In this document: positions 48,841 to 61,300 of the stretch, in pieces
Position numbering within the stretch: the first letter of the stretch is position 1
How the letters are laid out: each line of letters starts with the position of its first letter
From: Ustulina deusta
Lineage: Eukaryota; Ascomycota; Sordariomycetes; Xylariales; Xylariaceae
Direction: 5' to 3'
NCBI GenBank assembly: GCA_023159155.1
Contig: JAJNNX010000015.1
Span: 434,001 to 498,000, forward strand
Length of the DNA: 64,000 nt
The notes under the pieces: generated by a model
The model's input: only the letters and a program-made list of their open reading frames with translations
Database searches by the model: none
Told to the model about the DNA's origin: nothing
Translations under genes and position numbers: made by a program

Positions 48841-51800
48841 ACTAAGAGATAGGCCGAACTTATATTTTTTAATATAATAGTTGCTATTATTTCTAGAAAG
48901 ATCTATTAATTAAACATACTAAATATTAAAAAATTAATTTTTATTAATCTATATATGTTTTCTTAATAGTTGTTTAATTATTATTAAAAATGTTTCTTAT
49001 AATGTTTTATTTTTTTTATTAGTATAGCTACTATATAGTTTAAGGAAATAGTTATTTATATAATTTATTTATATTTTTTTAATCTTTTTTAGTTAAAATA
49101 TAAATATTTTTATTTTTAATTTAACTAAATAAATAGTAGGTAGCTACTATAGTAGTATATATATTTTATTTTTTGCTTTTTTAGTGTTTGAGTTCTTTAC
49201 TGCAATTATTTAGTTTTATTAAACTAGTTTATTTATTTTTATTTTGTTTTTATTTTTTTTAATACTTTAATATTTTTATTATATTAGTTCTATTTTATTT
49301 ATTTATTAAAGTATATAAATATTAGCTTTTTTTTAATTGTTTTTATTTTTTATTAGGTTATTTATATAATAACTTATATTTATTGTTTTTAAAATTATAT
49401 ATATATATATATTTTTTTTTAAAAGCTATTTTAAAAATATAAAAAATAATATATTATAAAAGATATTATTAACTATAAATTCTTTGATTTTTAAGGATTT
49501 TTTATATTATTTATAGTAGGATTTTTTAGTAAAAAAAATAATTACTAGTAATTTAAAAAGTTTATATAATTTTAAAAAATATTTTAAAATTTAAAATTTA
49601 AAAATGAGTTTAAGCTATAATAAAATATAAAATTAAGCTTTTTTTAGTTTTATTATTTTAGGTTTACTAGTTGTTTTATATTGTTTAGTTAATACTTAAT
49701 TATGATTTTTTTTAAATTATATATTAAAAAGATCATTATTAATATTTTGTGATAAAAAAGCTTTTATATTTATTTTGTTAATATTTTTTATTTTTATATT
49801 TTAAAGCAAAATTTTAAAGCTACTTATTAATTCTAAGCTAATATAGTTTTTTATTAAATTTATAAAATTTATTTTATATTAAGCAATAATATATAGTTTT
49901 ATTTAATTAAGTAATCTTTTATATATTTTTAAATAATAAAAAATATAATATATAAAAAAAAGCTATTTAGTTAAAATAATAAACTTAAGCTAATAATAAT
50001 TACTAGTTTATTTTTTAGATATTTTTAAAACTTTTAAAGATTAAATTAAAAAAATAAACAATATGAATAATAGTATTAATTGAAATAGTAATCTAGTAGT
50101 TATTATTAATATATTTTTTTATAATTAGAAATTAAAAACTTAAGTTTATTTATATATTTTAAGTTTAGCTAGTATTATAAAACTTTAATAAAAAGTTTTT
50201 TATAAATTTTTTATAAAATTTTTTAATTTAAACTTTAAGATTTAATAGTTTATATTAAAAATAAAAGTTTCTAAATAATTTTAAAAAAGTTTTATTTTTA
50301 TTTTTATTAAACTATTATTTTTTTTAAAACTTAAATGATATATTTTTGAAATATATAATATAAAACTTTTATTTTTAGTTATTTTTTTTATTTAATTTTT
50401 AATTATTTAAATAAAATAATTATTTTTTATATACTATATATTCTAAGTGTTTACTAGTTAAAAAAATATATATATATTTAAAGCTTTAAAAAAATTATTA
50501 ATATTATATATAATAGTTGAAAAATTGCTTAGCTTAAATACCCCGCTTAATATAACTTTATATTTTAAATAAAACTAGCTTGTTATTTTAAATTATTTAA
50601 ACGTTTAGCTTAAAGTTCTAAAATTTTTAAATATTTATTAGTTAAATAAAATACTTATATTAATAATTAAGTAGTTTTTTATATAGTATGATTTTTATAT
50701 TTTTTTAATTTTATATTAAATAACTTTTTATATTATATTTGTAAAAATCTTTTGTTTATTATTTATAAATATAAATTATGTAATATTATTTTTATTTAAA
50801 TAAAACTTAATAATAAAAAATATTATATTATTTTAGCTACTAAAATTAAAACTATATTATATTTTATATATATTTAAATATTTAACATCAAAATTTATAA
50901 GTATTATTATTAAGCAATAAATTAAAAAAATAAATTATATAAAAAAGAATATTAATTATAAATATCAACTAATATTAATATTTACTAATAGTTTTATTAG
51001 TTTTATATATAAATAGTTAAATATTATTTTAAATTTAAAATTTAGATTAAAAATAAATATAAAAATTAAATTCTTAAAAAATAAAGTTTTTAAGCTATTT
51101 AATTTTTAATTAAAAAGTTTAAATATTATACTAGTTTTAAAAAAATATTAATTAAAAAAAATTATTTTAAATAATGTAATATTTAAAAAGATTTTTAATA
51201 AAAATAAAAATAAAAATAAATTATTAAAAAAAATTTAAGCTTTATATTAAAGCGCTATATAATTATATTATTTTTGTTTTTATTTTTATTATTTATTAAG
51301 TATTAAAATAAATATTTTATTAAAAACTTAAATAATTTAATGTTTTAAAAAAAGTCTGTAATATATTTAATAATAAGAATTTTATATATAATTAACTTTT
51401 TTTGTTTTTAGTTTAAATAATATATATAAACATTTTTAATAAATATTTAAAAGTTATAAGTTAATATATTAAATAGTTTGCTAGTAAACATTTTAATATT
51501 ATTATAAAAAGCTATAATATAAAAAAAATATAAAAAATAAACAAAATATTTATAATTAAGTATATTTAGTAATATTTTTATTAATAATATATATTATAAG
51601 TAGTTAAAAAATATAAATATAAAAAATAAAGTAAAACTAGCTTATATATGTTTTTTAAGTTTATATTTTTTATTTTTATAATAATATTTTCAAAATTTTA
51701 TATTTTTAAAAAATAAATTATTAATTAAAAAAGTTTTTAGTATTTATATAATTTTTAAATATAAATTATTAAATCAAATATATAAAAAAAAGTTGTAATA

Positions 51801-54800
51801 GTATAGGTTTAATAATATAGTTATAATTTATTTAAATATTTATAAAAAAGTTTTATTAATATATTAATTTAAAAAAAAAAAACTTATATATTAATATTTT
51901 ATTTATTAATCTGCTTTATTTTATGATTAATTGTTTTTGGTAATTTTTCATAATTAAGTAAGTATTATACTAGCTATAAAAAAAGTTTATATAATATATT
52001 TTAGTTAATTTATATTTTTAGCTTTAATTGTTTTATTTTAGCTTATTATTATTTTCTTTTGTTTTTAATTTTTATTATAATTTTATGAATATAAATATTT
52101 ACTATTTTTTACTGCTTATAATATAATAAGATTTTATAAAAAAATATAATAATAATTATAAATAATAATTTTAGCTAAAAAAATAAATTAATAAAAAGAC
52201 TAAAACTAGAACTTTAGTAACTAATAAAGCTTATTATAAAATTTATTATATTTTGTTTTATTAGAAAATTAAAACAATTAATATTTAGTTTTTATTAAAT
52301 ATTTTAAAATAAGTTTAATATAGCAATTTTTTAAAAAACTATTTATAGCTTTAATAATATAAAAAAGCTTTTTTTAAAAAAAAGTAATTAAGTATGCTTT
52401 TATTTATTAATAAAATTTTAAATAGTTATACTTAAAACTAGTATATCTACTAGCAAATTAATAATAATTTTAAAAAAAAACTATACTTATAAAAAAATTA
52501 TTTTGATACTAGAAATAATTGAGGCCAAAAAAATAAAACTTTAATTTAAGCTATTATTTATTAAAACTAAAATTTTTTTTTTTTTAGTTTTTTTTAGTTT
52601 TTAGCTAATTAGTCATATTTAATTATTTTTTTTATTTAATTATTTAGTGTTTAAAATATTATTTTATATTAGTAGTATAAAAAACTCTTTATTAAATCTT
52701 ATTTTATTTATTATATTAAGCTATATTTTTTTTATTAATTAATTATAAAATAAAAAAATATTTAAAAAGTTTAGTAAAGATTTAATACTAAAAATTTCTT
52801 TTCTAATATTTTGTTTTTTTTTAGCAAATTAATAAAAATAAGTAATAAATAAACTGATAAAGTAATTTATATAATATATATTTTTTAATTAAGCCATTAA
52901 GAAATTTATAAAAAAAATAATTAAAATTAAAGTTAATAAAAAAAAAAACGTTATAATTAAGCTTTATTTTTAATTTGTTTAAAGTTTATAAAAAGGTTAT
53001 TAAAACTAAAAAGAAAAAAAAAAAATTTTAATTTACTATAATTATTTTTTAATTTTATATATTTAAAAAACTAGTTTTTTTTATTAATTTATTATATTAT
53101 ATTGCTTTAACTATTATGTTTTATAAATATAGTATTTTTTAATTTAAACTTTTAATATTTAGAATAAAAACTAATAAAAATATTAAAAATATAATAAAAC
53201 TAGACTTTAAAAAATAAAAATTATTTAGTTCTATATTTTAATTAAGCAGTTTTTTTATTTTTCTTTTTCTTTTTAGTTATTTTATTATAAATTTAAACTT
53301 TATTTAGTTTTTAATATTTTTTATATTTTTGCTAATTAATTAGTTTATTTTTTTTTAAATAACATTAGCTTGTTTTAGTTTTTTATAAAAACTTTAGCTA
53401 TTTATTTAAATAGTTTTATAATGTTTTAGCTTAATTTGCCTGCTATATTTAAGCTTGTTCTAATTAAAAAATAGTTTTTATTAAAAATAAAAAAAACTAT
53501 ATTTTAATAAAAATATTAATAAAATAAAAGTTATATTTGCTTTTAATTATATAAATATAGTAATAAAAAATATTTTATATACATTATATTTTTTATAAGT
53601 GTTAAAAGTTTTTTTAATAATTAATATAATTAACTAATAATTTAAAAAAAAAATATTAATAATATAATAAAATGTTTAATAAATAAGAATTATAAATATA
53701 TAATAACTATAAAATTAAAATACTGCTATAAAAATAATAAGTTATGAAATATATATAAATTTTTAAAAAAATATTTTAAATAAAATATATTAATATAAAA
53801 AATATAATAATTATTAAATAAGCTATATACGATATATTATATATAAAACAAACAAATAATGCGTATAAATAAAATATAATCTATTGTATATTATATTATT
53901 TATGAAAAGAAAAATATTTATATAAAGCATAAGTTTTTTATATTTATATAAGAGCTTACGCTATTATATAAACTAATATAATAAAAAGAAATAAAGTCCT
54001 TTTTATTTGGCCGAAGTTTAGCTAATATTTATATAAAAGTTAAATATAAACTTGTATTTTATATAAGTTATATAATAAAATTATAACTAATATTAATTAT
54101 TTTAATATTAGTTATTTTTTTTTTTGGTTATAACTGCTTATTATAAAAAAAAAATAAAAGTAACTATATAACTACCTAAATATATATATAAAAGTTTAAC
54201 TACTAGAAAGATAATTAGATTAATAATCTAGTCTATATATATAACTACTAAATTAATAAATTCTTTTTTTAATAAGATTATGTAATAATATTGCAAAACT
54301 ACTACTTTAGCCGTATAGTTAGTTAAAAACTATAAGCTAAATATTACTTAGTAACTATTTAAATTAAAGCTAAATATTTATTTTTGCTTTATATAACAAT
54401 AAGATTTATAATTAGCTAGCTTGTCTAGTTAGTAAGCTTTATATAAATAGTTGCCAATTAAAACTCTTTAAAGTTATTTATGTTTAACTAACTAGGCAGG
54501 TTATTTATATAAAAAAAAGTTAATTAATTAAAAGTTAGGTTAGCTTATATATAAAAGGACTTATATATAAAAAATTGCTTGAATTTCCTATTGTTTTCTG
54601 TTTTTTTATTATTTTTTAAAAGTTTTTGTTTTATATATCTGCCTATCTTTATATACTATATATATATATATATATATTTATATAATAAATATAATCTAGC
54701 GTTTTAGTAATAATAGTTATATATTAAAAATTATTAGCTAAAATAGCAACTATTATATAGTATTACTACTAATAAATAATCCTAACAATTGTTAGCTTAT

Positions 54801-57419
54801 TATAGCGCTATATATTAATATATATATTTGTTTTTTTATTATATATATATTTATTTTAATATATTGTTAATATTTTAGCTTTTTTATATATAAACTAATA
54901 AAACTTAGGTTACTACTATACTATTAATTAATATATAGATCTAGGTATTTACTAATATATTTTTTGCATATTTAATTACGTTTATTTTCTATTAAAAGGA
55001 TTATTTTTATATAGTTTTTATCTAGTTATATAGTATTACTATTGCTATATATATAAAAAATACTTATATAATATATAGTAATTATTTGTTTTATAGCTAT
55101 TGCTAGATTATTAGGTTTTAAAATAATATTTAAATAATATATGTTTAATATTTATATAGCGCTTAGTATAATTATTATGTTTAAAAAAAAAGTAAATTAG
55201 TTATATAATGAAAAAAAAATAAAAAAATAAAAAAAAGTAGCGTTTATATTTGTTTTTTTTTTAAAATCAATTTATTATATATTACTTTTATACTTCTAAC
55301 TTTTTTTTTTTTATAAATACTATAGTTATATATAATCTTTTATATTTTATTACTAAATATTTTTATTTATATAGTTAATTTGTTTATTAATATATTAGCT
55401 ACATTATTTTTATTATTAATCTATTATATTTTAAAGATTTTCTTTTTATATAATTTTTTAAATAATATAATATTAATTATTAAACATTTTTTTTATATTA
55501 TATTAAGTTTTATAACGTAATTATATAATAATTTTAAGTTTAAATATAGTATAACTAATATTAAAAATAAACTAAGCATAGTTATAATTTTTTAAAATAT
55601 TATATAAAAAATAATAATATTATTAAAACTATTAATTATTTTATATAACTTGCTAATAAATATATTTTTAATTAATTATTTATATTTATTTAAGTTCTAA
55701 TATATAATATTCTTTTTAATTTTAAAGCTTAATTTTTTATATATATAGTGCTTTATAATTAATATAATAATAAAACTAAATTTAAAAGTTATATTTATAT
55801 TATTTGTAAATAATCTATTTATAAAAATAAAAAGCTTTATATAGCACAAGTTTAGTAATATAAAAATTATGCTATAATTTTTATTAGTTATTTATTATTA
55901 AACTTTTTAGTTTAAATTCTTAATATTATATAGCTTAAAATTTATTACTTAAGCTATAATATATAAATTATATATTATTTCTAGCTAATAAATATTACTA
56001 ATATATATATTTTTTATTTATTATAAAACATATTACTAAATAAAATCAGTTATATAAAGATTAATTAAGTTAAGTTAGTTTATTTAACTTTTTTAAATTA
56101 AAATAATATTTTTTTTAAATAATAATAAAATTTATTTATTATTAAACTTTATAAAGTAGTTTAACTAAAATTTTTTTTTTAGTTTATATTTTTTTTTTAC
56201 TAAAAAGCCTAATATTATAAAGCTAAATATATTATTTATTTATAAACTAGTATTATTATAGCTTTATATAATAAGTTATAATTTTTTATATAGCTTAATT
56301 ATTTTTTTTTATTTCTTTATATAAGCTAGGACTTAAAAATATAAGTAATATTATATTTAGCTAGGTTATACTTTATAAATTAAAATATATTTTATATAAT
56401 AAAATTATTAATTTTAATAATGTTTGATTTTTTAAATAAAGCTTTAAATATATTAATAATATTATTTTTATATAATTTAATAGCTAACGTATAGTTATAT
56501 TTTTTTTTAGTATAAAAAATAATTAGTTAATTTATTATAAAATATTCTTTATAATAGCATTATAATAAATATTTTATAAAGTTTTTTTAAGTCAATAATA
56601 AACTTAAATAAGTTTATTATTTTAATATTTTTTAAATAAGCTTTAAAAATTTTATTAAATTATTTGTTTGTTTATTTAGTTAGATTTTTAATAAGTTTTT
56701 TAGCTATAAAATTAATAAAAGCTTTATATTTTAACTTATATTTAAATTTTAAAACATATTAAGTTATATTTTTTTTTTTTTTTAAATTATTATATTACTT
56801 ATTAATTGTTTGGTTAGCTTTTATTTATATTAAATAATAGTTTAAATAAACTATTTTATATATTTATTTAGCAAATTTAATAAATTTAGTTTAATAATTA
56901 ATATAATATTTAAAAATAGTTTTGTAGTACTATTTAATATTTTAGTATAATGTTTTTTTAATAATTATTAGTTTTATATATATTATAGTATTAAAATTGG
57001 TAGCTTTAATAAAAAAAAATTGTTTATTAATAGTATGTTTAGTAGCTAAAGCTATAAAGCTTGCTTTTTTTTTAAAACTATATATTTTTAAAGGTTATAG
57101 TTATAAGCACTAATAATAAAGTTTTTTTTTATAATAAGAAATTTTTAAAAAAATTAAAAATAATAATATATTATTTAAATATAATAGTAATTTTTATATA
57201 TTTTTGGCTAAAGATCGCTTGTAATAAAATATAAAAATTAATAAAATTTTTAATTTTTAGATTTAATATTATAAAACGTACTATATATATATGTTTAGAT
57301 TACTTTGTTTATTATTATTTTTTATAAGTTTTATTTTATTTTTATAAAATATTTATTTATAAGCTTGCTAGTAAGTATAGCTTAGCTATATTTACTAAGC
57401 TACGTTATTAAGCTATAAC

Positions 57420-57600
57420 GCTTATATAACTAAGTGATCTTGCTATCCATGCCTAATTAGCTCTCTTTATAGCTACCACCTATAGGCTAAATCTAACAGT
57501 TCTACCTATGGGTGTATAGGCCACCTAGTGTAGACTTGGTATGCCTAGGGCATAGGCTACTTATAAAGGTTGCTAGTTCGATTTTTTATAGGGCTTTATT
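57420..57600. other. Less AT-rich island of unknown nature
   Basis: About 180 bp here have near-normal base composition, e.g. CCTATGGGTGTATAGGCCAC and GCCTAGGGCATAGGC. The segment GGTTGCTAGTTCGATTTT at about 57569 faintly resembles a tRNA B box, preceded by TATGCCTAGGG, which faintly resembles an A box. A tRNA-derived SINE or another solo LTR is possible, but neither is demonstrated. No coding sequence is seen. Confidence 0.3.
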
Positions 57601-57756
57601 AAAATCCTAGGTATAGAAAATATTTTTGCTGACTTTAGTAGCTAGTAATATATATATAGTAATAATAGCTTATTATTTTTTTTTAATGTTTTTTTTTTTT
57701 GGTTTATTATTAATTGTTAGCTATGTTATATAAGCGTTAGTTCTATAATTTTTTTT

Positions 57757-58100
57757 TTTAGCAAAGGTATTATATTATTAACTGCAGGGGTTTTTATAAT
57801 GCTATAATTAGTAATTTTATAATTAGTAATTACTAGAGCAGTAATAGTATAATTAGTAATAGTAGGGTTAGTAATAGTAAGGTTAGTAATAGCGGGATTA
57901 TTAATGGCAGGATTAGTAATATTTTGAATAGCAGGTGTTGTAGCGATTTTTGTAGTAATATTTGTAGTATTTGTTACTATATTAGTTTTTATAGGGTTAT
58001 TGACTTTATTTTGTGTAGGGGCTTTTAGTAGTTTATTTTTTTGCTTAGGTTTAGTTTTTTTTAATTTTTGTAAATCGGGCTTAGGTTTGTAACGTTTTTA
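57757..58100 (-). pseudogene. Coding relic with a Lys-rich segment and ITNPx pentapeptide repeats
   Basis: On the minus strand one frame stays open for over 100 codons inside RIP DNA. It begins KRYKPKPDLQKLKKTKPKQK and then becomes Thr/Ile/Asn-rich with a degenerate 5-residue period (ITNPA, NNPAI, TNLTI, TNPTI, TNYTI), matching a 15-bp DNA period on the plus strand (GGTTAGTAATAGTAG). Upstream stops are TAA where CAA is likely, as RIP would create. It is probably part of a transposon protein; the family is not recognised. Confidence 0.4.
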
Positions 58101-58978
58101 ATAATTATTAATTAGCTTTTGTAAGTATTAAAAATAATGCTTAAAGTGCTATTTGTTATATTTATATATATTTTTTTTTTATTTAATAAAATATTTAAAC
58201 TTGTTTTTATAGTAATTTAGTTAATATTATAAAATAATTTTTATTTTATATGTTTTCTTTTTTTATTATTATTAGAATATTAATCGGGTTTTATTAGCTT
58301 AAGTAATAGGACTATATAATCGAATAGATTATATTTGCTTTTTATAAGTTATAAATATAGTACTAAAATAATAGAATAAAAAAAAAATAAAAAAAAAAGT
58401 CTAATTTATATACTAAAATTTTAATTTTTTGTTTAATTATTTATAGTTTAACGTATTATTATAAATATTTTTTTAAAAGCTATTTTAGTAAATAATATTT
58501 GTTATATAAATAAAAAAAGATTTTATTTTTTAAAAGAAACTCGAAAAATTAATATTTTTTATTAAATTATTATTTAAATTATATAGTTATAAAATCTATA
58601 GCTAACTTAATATTTTGTTTCAAATAATTATAAATATTTTTTATTTTTTTAACAGTATATTTATTAGTTGAGCTAGTTATTATATTAAAAAGTTTAAGTA
58701 GCTTAAAACTAAATAATTGTTTATATAATATAAATTATATAGCTTATAAATATATAATATTTAAGTTTTATTATAAAATAAAAATATATAGCAAGCTTTA
58801 CTATTTGGTTTTTTTGTTTAAAAAGATTATTTTTTTATAAGTAATATATTATAGTTATAAAAAGTTTTATATTTAAAGCTTTTTATATTTTTATTTAAAA
58901 ATCTAATATAAATTTATAATTATAATTAGAAATAATTTTTTAAAAAATATGTTAGTTGCTTAATAATAATTATTTTAC

Positions 58979-61200
58979 TATTACGATTATTTAAGTAAAG
59001 CTTTTATAGCTAGTTTATTAATACTATAAACAAAAACTCTAAACTAAAAAAAAAAAAAAAAAAAAAAGTTAAAATTTATAAAATAAATAAATATAAACTT
59101 TATACATATAGCTATAAAGTTATAAGTTAGTTTATATATAGACTTTTTATTTTATTACTATATAGGTCTAGAGTTTTTATAAGTTTTATTAAAACTATAT
59201 TAATTGTTATACTATTTTTGTTTAAAACTAAAAATTTAAATATAGTTTTAATTTAAAATTACTAATAATATTAAATTTATATAGTTTTTTTATATTATAT
59301 TATTTTATTATTATTTTTATAATTATTTATAAATTTAGTAATTATTGCTATATATATTTATTTTTATAATTTTATAAAAAATTTAAAAGCTTTTTTATAA
59401 GTTTTATAAAATTAATTGAACTTAATTAGTATATTTTTATAATTTTATGCTATATATTAAATATTATTAAAATTATAAGTGTTTTAAATAATTTAATATT
59501 ATAGTTTTTTGCTTTTTTTATATATTTTTAATTGTTTGATTTATTTTATTTTAAATTTTGTTTTATTATTAATATTTTTAGCTAAAAACAATAATTAAAT
59601 TTGTTAAAAAAAAAAATTATTGCTTATTTTTTATAATTAGTTAGCATAAAAAAGGGGTTTTATTTTATAAAAATTAAACAAATTAAAAATATAACTAAAT
59701 TTTTATTTTTTTAAAAATTTAAAAAGTTTAACTAATTAAAAGTTTAATTTAATAGTTAGTACTTATATTATAAAAGTTTTTTATTTTAAAGAATTTTATT
59801 TTTTATTTTAAAATTTATTAAGCGTTTCTTTTTATTAGCTTATAATTTATATTATTTTTTAAATATTTTAAGTTTAATAGGTTAATTTAAACATTTATTA
59901 TTTAGTATTAAAATATATAATAATTTTATTAATATTTATTATTAAAAAGTTTTATATTTTAATTTTTGTTATTATTTTTAGTAGTAATATATTAATTAAT
60001 AGATATTATAAAATATTATATATAAAGTTTAAAATAAAAAAATAAATATTTTATTGTTTTAATATTTATTAATATAAAAATAAAATTATTAGTTTAGTTT
60101 TTAATTAATTAATTTTATTATTTTTTAAGTTTAAAAGTAGTAAATATTACTAAAATAATATTAAATACTTATAAAATTATTAATTATTATTATAAACTTA
60201 AAAATAAATAGTTTTATATTATTTAATATTTATATATTTAATATATTAAAAAAACTTTATAAATTTTTGTAATATTATATAGCTAATAATTTTATAATAT
60301 TTATTTTTTTATTAAATAAAATTATAATTAAACAGCTAAATTTATTTATAAATATTTATATATTGTTTGAATAGAGTGTACTGCATATTTCCAAGGCAGC
60401 AGTACATGCTTGCAAGGTTGGTGGCATATAGTGAATAGACTGTATTCCACCAACCTTGCAGGCATGTACTGCTGCCTTGGAAATATGCAGTACACTCCAT
60501 TCGAACATATATAATTATAACTTTATTAATTAAATAATATATTTTTATTATTTATTATTATATATTGTTATATTATAATTAGTATAAATAATAATAATAA
60601 AAAACTAAAAGTTTTATTTTATAATATTTTATTTTTTTTATAATTATAATTATTATATATATATTATTTATAATTATATTTTAAATAACATTAATAATAT
60701 TTTTGTTTTAATATTTTAATATATAATAATTAAAAATATATGAACTTTTTAAATTAAAGCTATATAAAAAAAATAGTTTTATTTAAAATAATTTTAAATA
60801 TATATAGTTTTTTGTTTTTATTTTTAGATTTCATAACTACTTTTTTAAAAAATATTAAATAAAAAATCTATAGTTAATATAAAACTTAATATTTTATTAA
60901 AAAAAATTAATATTATTATTTTTTTTTTAGTTTTTTTAGTTTTAATTATAAAAAGTCTTGTTATTTTTTTTCATAAAATATTAATTATTATATTTTTTTG
61001 TTTTAATTAATATTAAAAAATAATATTAAAGTTTAATAAAAAATTAGCTTAATATATTTATTATATTAATAGAGTTTAATAATTAATTATTATAAAAAAC
61101 TTAGTTTTAAAAAATTTTAAGTAATAATATTTTAAAGTTTATATTATTACTAAAAAATTTATAATTTTAAATTAAATAAATTTATTTAATTAATATTATT
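58979..61200 (+). mobile_element. LTR element C (family A), interrupted by element D
   Basis: An LTR of family A at 58979-59211 (start TATTACGATT, altered from TG; end TTGTTATA) is followed by internal sequence closely matching that after the left LTR of element A. The homology runs to 61200, where another LTR of the same family starts. In element A the corresponding sequence (around 10870) continues uninterrupted, so C was split by D. Its 3' part and target duplication must lie outside the window. Confidence 0.75.
60364..60507. mobile_element. 144-bp foldback element built from solo-LTR ends, TSD TATAT
   Basis: Two arms of about 60 bp are inverted copies of each other. The right arm, plus the central GTGGCATATAGTGAATAGAC, is nearly identical to the last 85 bp of the solo LTR at 23850-24107. 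The left arm is the reverse complement of that end. The target is duplicated: the uninterrupted homologues near 10140 and 62640 show that 5 bp (TATAT) are repeated on both sides (60359-60363 and 60508-60512). The arms differ by transitions only. It is not RIP-saturated although its surroundings are, so it is younger or too short for RIP. Confidence 0.8.
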
Positions 61201-61265
61201 TGTTATAATTAGTTAAGTAAAGCTTATATAGCTAGTTTATTGATATTATAAATAAAAACTCTAAG

Positions 61266-61300
<35 letters not shown>

